NCBI GenBank assembly: GCA_034933685.1
Contig: JAYFNB010000001.1
Location: 1 to 64,000 of the forward strand
Length of the DNA: 64,000 bases
Direction: 5' to 3'
Source of the DNA: UBA8514 sp034933685
Lineage (GTDB): Bacteria > Bacillota > Clostridia > Lachnospirales > Anaerotignaceae
Part shown: positions 58,869-64,000 of the stretch, in pieces
How the letters are laid out: every line of letters starts with the position of its first letter
Numbering within the stretch: the stretch's first letter is position 1
Made by a program: the position numbers and the translations under genes
The notes under the pieces: generated by a model
The model's input: only the letters and a program-made list of their open reading frames with translations
The model's database searches: none
Told to the model about the DNA's origin: nothing

Positions 58869-61532
58869 ATGAAAACAAGAATTAAGACAATGGTTGGAAT
58901 AATTATCATTAGTGCTTTAATGTGTATTTTGGGAATTTACACTCAAAATAGAAACCCTGTAATAGAAGACATAGAAACCAACCTCTCCATGGACGCAATG
59001 GGACGTGCTTTGCTTATTCAGAATAGAAATGGCTACTCTGACATATTTGTGGTGGATAGCCTTGGGAATGTTATTTCTTCATATAGCGAAAAAAGCTATA
59101 ACGAAGGAGAAATTACAAAAATTTCTGCAGCTGTTATGGAAAACGATGAAATCTTTTTCATTCGAAGTAATGATAGTGGTTGGGAACTTGCAAAGGCCGA
59201 TTTAAGCGGATATAAAGCAGAAACAATATTTAAACAAGGCGCAGATAGCTTAGCAAAGGTAACTTCCATGGTAATTACAGAAGAAGGCATTATACTTTCT
59301 GGAATTAAAGAAGAAAAAGGAAAGCCGTTAGTTGCATCTTATGAAATTGACCTTAAGAAAGAAACGGTTGCAGAAAAATGCATTATTGAAGCGGAAGTTG
59401 ATTCAGGTGACGGTTTTGTTTCTGCAACTTATGGTGGTGCAAAACTTTATGGAATTTTAAAAAGCGGAAAGGTTTTGGTAGCTGACCAGTTGAGAATCTT
59501 CAACTACATAGATGAATGGGAAAGCCAAGTTTCTGCAATTGCGTCTTGCGAAAATTTAGTTTGGCACTACAACAGAAAAACTAATGAAATTGGGTGCTTA
59601 GGGGATTTAATTTCGCTAAAACCTATAAAATTAGACAGTAATGTAGTTATAAAAAGTGGCGCTGTAAATGAAAAAGGGAATATGGTTTTCTTAGAAGTAA
59701 AGGACGATACAAAAGTCCTTGAGTTTTATGATTATAACGGGAATGTTATAAATAGTTATTCTCAGATACATTTCCCTTTTGTAACTATGCTTAAAGCAAA
59801 CAACAACCGAGTTCTTCCTGCGTTCGCTACAATATTTTCTGTGTTATTTATAGCATATTTGGTCATTGATATATCAAGAAAAAGCAGAAGAATGTCTGTA
59901 AAAATAGCGACGGCATGTATTTGTGGCTTTATAATAATGCTTACATTTACAACAGTGGCAGTATACAAAAATGTAAAAAAAACCATGCAAATGGAGCGTA
60001 TTTGGGAAACACAGCTTTTGGCGGATTACAGAAGCGGTGGGGTTGAAGCGCAGATTAAAAACAATATACGAAATAAAGTAAACGGTTACGATGAAGCAGT
60101 TATAAATGTTGAAGGGCTTAGAACTGTAAAATTCAAAAATGATGACCGAGGATTTATTCTTTCAAGCCAGCTTGTAGAGGTTTCTGAAGAGGCAAGTTTA
60201 TTTGTTTCGGAGGATATGCAGTTGGGACTTCCTTCTTCCATTGTCTATGACACGCAGTTAAAAAAAGCAATAGAGACTGCCATAGATACCAAGCAAGGTG
60301 TGGCAAAAATTATAAAGGAAAATGGCCAAGAGGAAGCCGTAGATATAAGATTAATAAATATTTACGGTGAAGACGTGGCTGTACTCGTTACAAGGGCAAC
60401 TGCAAGTGATTTGCAGATAAGCCTTAACCAGCTTCTGAAAACTATTGTTGCAATTGGAACTGGAATTGGGCTTGTTGTAGTTGCACTAATCTATTTTCTT
60501 TGCAACAGAATCACTAAGCCTCTAAAACACATGATAAAGGAAATGGAAAGTATATCTGATGGTGATTTTGAAATAAATGATATTAATGCAGGCAACAACG
60601 AAGTTGGGGATATGTGGCGAAGTATGAAGGAAGTTGAAATATCCTTAGCAATAAAAGACTATGAAATTCAAAGCATCATTTCATCCTGCAAACGTTTTAT
60701 TCCAAAGGGAATGAATAAGCTTCTTGGCAGGTCATCTATTATGGAAACCGGCTTGGGCGATATGGTTACAGCGTCTGGCAGTGTTGGAATACTTTCTGTA
60801 ACCAATTTTAGAAAAGTTAGAAACCAACTGGATGATGGGAAGTTCATGTCCTTTGTAAATGGAAGTTTCAGGCATATTAACAAAAAAATGACAGATTGCG
60901 ATGGAATACAGTTAACTGAGGATTTTAATTTGTCTGCATTAAAGATGATTTTTCCAAATGATGCCCAAAATGGAGTTGAATTTGGTCTTAATGTTTTTGG
61001 CAACATTGTTGAAGATAGTGAAAATTTGGGTGTAAAGCCGGAAATGTTTTTAATGCTTCATGATACATCTTTTCTTTATGGCGTGGCAGGAACTTTTGAA
61101 ACATCATTTCCGTTTTTGTCTTCTTCTGAAATTGAATTTTTAGGCTCATTTGCAGAGAAGTTTTCTACTACGGGAAGTAAAATTGTTGCAACTGGGCAGT
61201 TTTTAGACAAGTTAAGTAATAAACCCAGCATTAGGTATATTGGTTTTATTTCATCAGAAGATGATGAATATGCTTATAAGCTTTATGAAGTTTTGGATGT
61301 TTATTCAGATTTGGAGAAAAAACAAAGACTTCAATATGAGGATAAATTTCAGGAGGCAATTAAGCTTTTTTACAAAAACGATTTTTATTTGGCAAGAAAT
61401 ATGTTTTCATCCATACTTCGAATTTGCCCAAATGATGGCATTGCAAGATGGTATCTGTTTGCTTGTGAGCACTATTTTAACAGCAAAAACACAGCAGACA
61501 TAACCTATAATCTTTTTGGAATAAAAGAATAG
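58869..61532 (+). CDS. Membrane sensor with HAMP and degenerate class III cyclase domain
   Basis: 887-residue protein. A first membrane helix (about 6-24) is followed by an extracellular region (25-300) with repeated beta-strands like a propeller, helices at about 308-328 and 343-365, a second outside domain (366-515), a helix at about 519-545, a HAMP domain (546-600) and then a domain (about 640-800) with the layout of adenylate/guanylate cyclases. The expected metal aspartates and substrate residues are not at their places. The C-terminus (about 820-880) has the YEVLD and FYKNDFYLARNMFSSILRICPNDGIA TPR-like tail seen after such cyclases. ATG at 58869 has GGGGAGG upstream. Confidence 0.7.
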   Translation: MKTRIKTMVGIIIISALMCILGIYTQNRNPVIEDIETNLSMDAMGRALLIQNRNGYSDIFVVDSLGNVISSYSEKSYNEGEITKISAAVMENDEIFFIRSNDSGWELAKADLSGYKAETIFKQGADSLAKVTSMVITEEGIILSGIKEEKGKPLVASYEIDLKKETVAEKCIIEAEVDSGDGFVSATYGGAKLYGILKSGKVLVADQLRIFNYIDEWESQVSAIASCENLVWHYNRKTNEIGCLGDLISLKPIKLDSNVVIKSGAVNEKGNMVFLEVKDDTKVLEFYDYNGNVINSYSQIHFPFVTMLKANNNRVLPAFATIFSVLFIAYLVIDISRKSRRMSVKIATACICGFIIMLTFTTVAVYKNVKKTMQMERIWETQLLADYRSGGVEAQIKNNIRNKVNGYDEAVINVEGLRTVKFKNDDRGFILSSQLVEVSEEASLFVSEDMQLGLPSSIVYDTQLKKAIETAIDTKQGVAKIIKENGQEEAVDIRLINIYGEDVAVLVTRATASDLQISLNQLLKTIVAIGTGIGLVVVALIYFLCNRITKPLKHMIKEMESISDGDFEINDINAGNNEVGDMWRSMKEVEISLAIKDYEIQSIISSCKRFIPKGMNKLLGRSSIMETGLGDMVTASGSVGILSVTNFRKVRNQLDDGKFMSFVNGSFRHINKKMTDCDGIQLTEDFNLSALKMIFPNDAQNGVEFGLNVFGNIVEDSENLGVKPEMFLMLHDTSFLYGVAGTFETSFPFLSSSEIEFLGSFAEKFSTTGSKIVATGQFLDKLSNKPSIRYIGFISSEDDEYAYKLYEVLDVYSDLEKKQRLQYEDKFQEAIKLFYKNDFYLARNMFSSILRICPNDGIARWYLFACEHYFNSKNTADITYNLFGIKE

Positions 61533-61566
61533 CTTTAGTTTAGTGGGATAAAGGCAGGTGAATCTG

Positions 61567-62793
61567 GTGGGCAGTATATTCAGCACTCTAATTTCTTCAT
61601 TTAGAGCAAAATTCACATCACTGTGGACAAAGATAAGGCTGGTTTTTAGCCCAACTTATTGGCGTACAAAAGGAATAACAAAACTGAGGCAGTTTTTCTC
61701 GGGCCTTTTTGATGTTAAGCCAAGAGACAAAAAGGATTATTATTCAGTTGGTGTATGGTTAATAAGCAAGAGGTTGGCTTTTGCACTAGTTGTAGCGTTG
61801 GCGGTGGGTGGAATATATATTCTTTATATAATGTCTCCTTCTTTTGGATTTACAAAAGGCGCAGAAGTAGCAATTTCTACTTACAATTACAACTCAATTC
61901 CGCTTAAATTTAAAAGTGATGTTGTAAAAATTAGAGCAAAAGGTAAATATATTGCTTATGTTGGAAATGTGGATAAGGGTGAGGCTGTTGGTAGTGGAAA
62001 GCTTTTCAATAAGGAAAATAAGCTAGTGTATGAGGGTGAATTTGGCAACAGCATGTTTAATGGGCAAGGCAAACTTTATTATCCCGATGGGTTGGTTTGC
62101 TATGACGGGACATTTGTTGACAATATCTATAGTGGAATGGGGAATCTGTATAGAAAAAATGGGTCTTTAGAGTATGTCGGTGGGTTTTCAAACGGGAAAA
62201 AATTTGGCACAGGAGAGTTGTATGATAGCAGCGGCAACAAAGTTTTTTCGGGCAACTTTCAGGAAGACCAGATTTTGTATAACGAATTTCTTGGAAAAAC
62301 AACATCTCAAGCGGCTAAAATGTATACAGGTGTTACGGGTATTTATAAAAAAGCAAAAGAATACTGCGTTACTATGAAGGATATAGGCGCAGTGTATAAG
62401 GCTAAAGATGGCTCAAACGCCTTAGATAGTGAATGGACAATCAATGACATTTATGTAACTGACTCATCTCTTGTTTTAGGCAACGGTTTAATCTCCACAA
62501 TAAATGATTTAACAGCTTATTTTGGAGAACCGGTTTATTCGGGAAGTACATGGGTAACCCTGCCTGAGGCAGTTGCCATTAATATGGATTTAAATGGGAA
62601 AAATAATGATGGCATTGCCAGTGTTAAAATAGTTTCAACGGAAACCTTTGACAATGTATTTGATGTTGAAAGTTATAATGAAAACTATGAACTTTATATC
62701 TATGTGTACAAAATGGATGGATTGCTTTACACCTTCTATTCCGAAAATGTAGGCGACAACATATTTATTATGTACTCAATAGGGTTAGAGTAA
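61567..62793 (+). CDS. MORN-repeat membrane protein
   Basis: 408-residue protein with a basic N-terminus, one membrane helix (about 65-88) and an extracytoplasmic part with four MORN-type repeats (about 135-225): YEGEFGNSMFNGQGKLYYPDG, then YDGTFVDNIYSGMGNLYRKNG and two more, closing with a beta-rich domain (about 270-408). MORN repeats bind lipids or protein partners in other systems. GTG at 61567 has AGGTG upstream; GTG at 61558 is closer to the AAAGG and less likely. It lies between the cyclase-like sensor and the TolC-like gene, all same strand and tightly spaced. Confidence 0.75.
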   Translation: MGSIFSTLISSFRAKFTSLWTKIRLVFSPTYWRTKGITKLRQFFSGLFDVKPRDKKDYYSVGVWLISKRLAFALVVALAVGGIYILYIMSPSFGFTKGAEVAISTYNYNSIPLKFKSDVVKIRAKGKYIAYVGNVDKGEAVGSGKLFNKENKLVYEGEFGNSMFNGQGKLYYPDGLVCYDGTFVDNIYSGMGNLYRKNGSLEYVGGFSNGKKFGTGELYDSSGNKVFSGNFQEDQILYNEFLGKTTSQAAKMYTGVTGIYKKAKEYCVTMKDIGAVYKAKDGSNALDSEWTINDIYVTDSSLVLGNGLISTINDLTAYFGEPVYSGSTWVTLPEAVAINMDLNGKNNDGIASVKIVSTETFDNVFDVESYNENYELYIYVYKMDGLLYTFYSENVGDNIFIMYSIGLE

Positions 62794-62816
62794 AAATTGG
62801 GAAAGGGAGTGGCAAA

Positions 62817-64000
62817 TTGAAAATAAAAAAATTTCTATGTTTATTACTGTGTATTGCACAAACTAGTATATTTTTGCAAACCAATACAGTTGATGCTTTT
62901 GCCGCTTCCAAAAAACAATTTTTTTTAGTACAAGCACAAGGACTGGCACTGGCCAATAGTTCTGATATTAAAAAACAGTACAATAAAATATTATTGAAAA
63001 AGATGAAATATGCCGAGGCCGTGAAAGGGATAAATGCCAAGGTAAAAAATTTAAGGAGCTTTCGTTGGAGCCCGTTGCTTAGTTTTAAATTTCCACAACA
63101 GCTAAAACTAACTCAGGAATACGATATGAATATAAAACCACTTGTGCTTCAAGCAGAAATAACGACACTGCAGCATGGCCTTGATGATTTAAGATATAAG
63201 GTACTAGACGATGTAAATAAGGCATTTACAGAAACTTTTATTCTTCAGGAAAAGACGGAATTCACAGAAGAAAAGCTGATTTTAGCACAAGATGAGTTGA
63301 ATAAAAACAAAGCAAAACTTATTACAGGTCAAGCAACACAAAATGATGTAGACACCAATGAAAAATCAGTAAAAAAACTTACATCTGATTTAGCTTTACA
63401 AAAACGTAGTTTTCAAACTGCAAAAAGCAAGCTTAAGGATTTAACTAAATTCGATATCACTTCAGGGTATCGATTTAGAAATTCTTTGGTAGATGCTGAT
63501 ATTCCAAGAGACTATCTTGAGAAAATTACAAACTACACGCTGGCTGGTGACCAAAGCTTTTATGAGGCAAAAATGGCAGAGGCTACAGCACTTTTGAACT
63601 TAAATTCCTATGAAGCCCTAATGAGAAATCAATATGGCAGCAGTATGAACTCAATTAATATATTTATAAATCAAGCGAGACAAGGTATTGAAGTTGATAA
63701 TAATGCTTTTAAGCTTACATATGATGAAATGCTTAAAAGTTTGGATAGACCTTGGGATGGAAAATATAGAATTCTATTTTTTTCATTTCCTAAAGAATGG
63801 TTTAAAGGTGAAATTAGCGGCACGCGATACATTGAAGATGAAATGTATGCAGTTTATACCGCTTGCATGGAATACAGCACTGCAAGAAAAGATAGGGAAA
63901 GCTTGGAAAAGAGTTTAAGGAATGAAGTGGCTTCAAGTTTCGAGTCTTTGGTGACTGCTAGAAATACGTATATTTCTTTAAAAGAGACATTAGATTCTAC
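62817..64000 (+). CDS. TolC-like exported coiled-coil protein, partial
   Basis: The frame starts with TTG at 62817, 23 nt after the MORN gene, with GGGAG upstream, and runs off the window. It begins with a signal peptide (KIKKFLCLLLCIAQTSIFL, cleavage near AFAA at about 29-30). The following about 360 residues are long helices with LALANSSDIKKQYNKILL and TGQATQNDVDTNEKSVKKL, the pattern of the outer-membrane efflux (TolC/OEP) family. In a monoderm such a protein cannot be a classical outer-membrane channel, so a periplasm-like or wall-spanning scaffold is possible. Total length unknown. Confidence 0.6.
   Translation, partial: MKIKKFLCLLLCIAQTSIFLQTNTVDAFAASKKQFFLVQAQGLALANSSDIKKQYNKILLKKMKYAEAVKGINAKVKNLRSFRWSPLLSFKFPQQLKLTQEYDMNIKPLVLQAEITTLQHGLDDLRYKVLDDVNKAFTETFILQEKTEFTEEKLILAQDELNKNKAKLITGQATQNDVDTNEKSVKKLTSDLALQKRSFQTAKSKLKDLTKFDITSGYRFRNSLVDADIPRDYLEKITNYTLAGDQSFYEAKMAEATALLNLNSYEALMRNQYGSSMNSINIFINQARQGIEVDNNAFKLTYDEMLKSLDRPWDGKYRILFFSFPKEWFKGEISGTRYIEDEMYAVYTACMEYSTARKDRESLEKSLRNEVASSFESLVTARNTYISLKETLDS

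Overview
The window reads as chromosome of a low-GC, endospore-forming anaerobe of the class Clostridia, probably in or near Lachnospirales. Pointers are cwlD, SpoIIE-type phosphatases, a T-box thrS, the infC-rpmI-rplT operon behind an L20-type leader with an AUU start codon, a TPP-riboswitch thiW/thiD/thiM/thiE operon, and strong AGGAGG ribosome sites with many GTG and TTG starts. No tRNA, rRNA or CRISPR array was seen. The assignment is inferred from gene content only.

Layout. 0-5.5 kb: the edge of an insertion sequence, an unrecognised gene, and a minus-strand two-component/ABC exporter operon of antibiotic-resistance type, preceded by decayed small ORFs. 5.9-17.5 kb: a K+/H+ antiporter, yjdF with its riboswitch, a sulfur/thiol redox group (rhodanese, CoA-disulfide reductase-rhodanese, CcdA-TlpA fusion), a PadR-controlled flavin reductase fused to a membrane domain, a GIY-YIG/DUF6530 pair, a cytidylate-kinase-like protein and a metallo-beta-lactamase-fold hydrolase. 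17.8-34 kb: housekeeping (NSS transporter, nfo, crotonase, cwlD, DEAD helicase, DUF1292), the thiamine operon, uppP, a zinc/cadmium-type ArsR plus P-type ATPase pair and a PHP phosphatase. 34-39.2 kb: a secreted protein, then thrS, infC, rpmI, rplT and rpsT with their RNA leaders. 39.2-46.1 kb: a probable mobile segment with a sigma-factor C-terminal remnant, a MATE pump with MarR regulator, and a divergent cassette of one small protein plus three tandem serine recombinases.

46.2-51.5 kb is a signalling operon: a MATE-type membrane protein fused to an RsbW/SpoIIAB-like ATPase domain, a SpoIIE-type PP2C phosphatase, two acetyltransferase-like proteins, a stand-alone RsbW-like kinase and a small acidic protein. 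No STAS (anti-anti-sigma) protein is present.

51.6-64 kb is the most unusual part. A 765-residue double-AAA+ ATPase resembling those of extracellular contractile injection systems (Afp15/PVC15 type) sits behind an OmpR-type regulator. Divergently, a histidine kinase is followed by a 604-residue protein whose N-terminus resembles proteins found in contractile-injection loci, then four membrane or secreted proteins: a one-pass protein with faint protein-kinase resemblance, a sensor with HAMP and a degenerate class III cyclase domain, a MORN-repeat membrane protein, and a TolC-like coiled-coil exported protein cut by the window end. I read this as the regulatory and accessory arm of a contractile-injection-type system in a monoderm. 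Sheath, tube and baseplate genes are not in view and would have to lie past 64 kb; this is inference.
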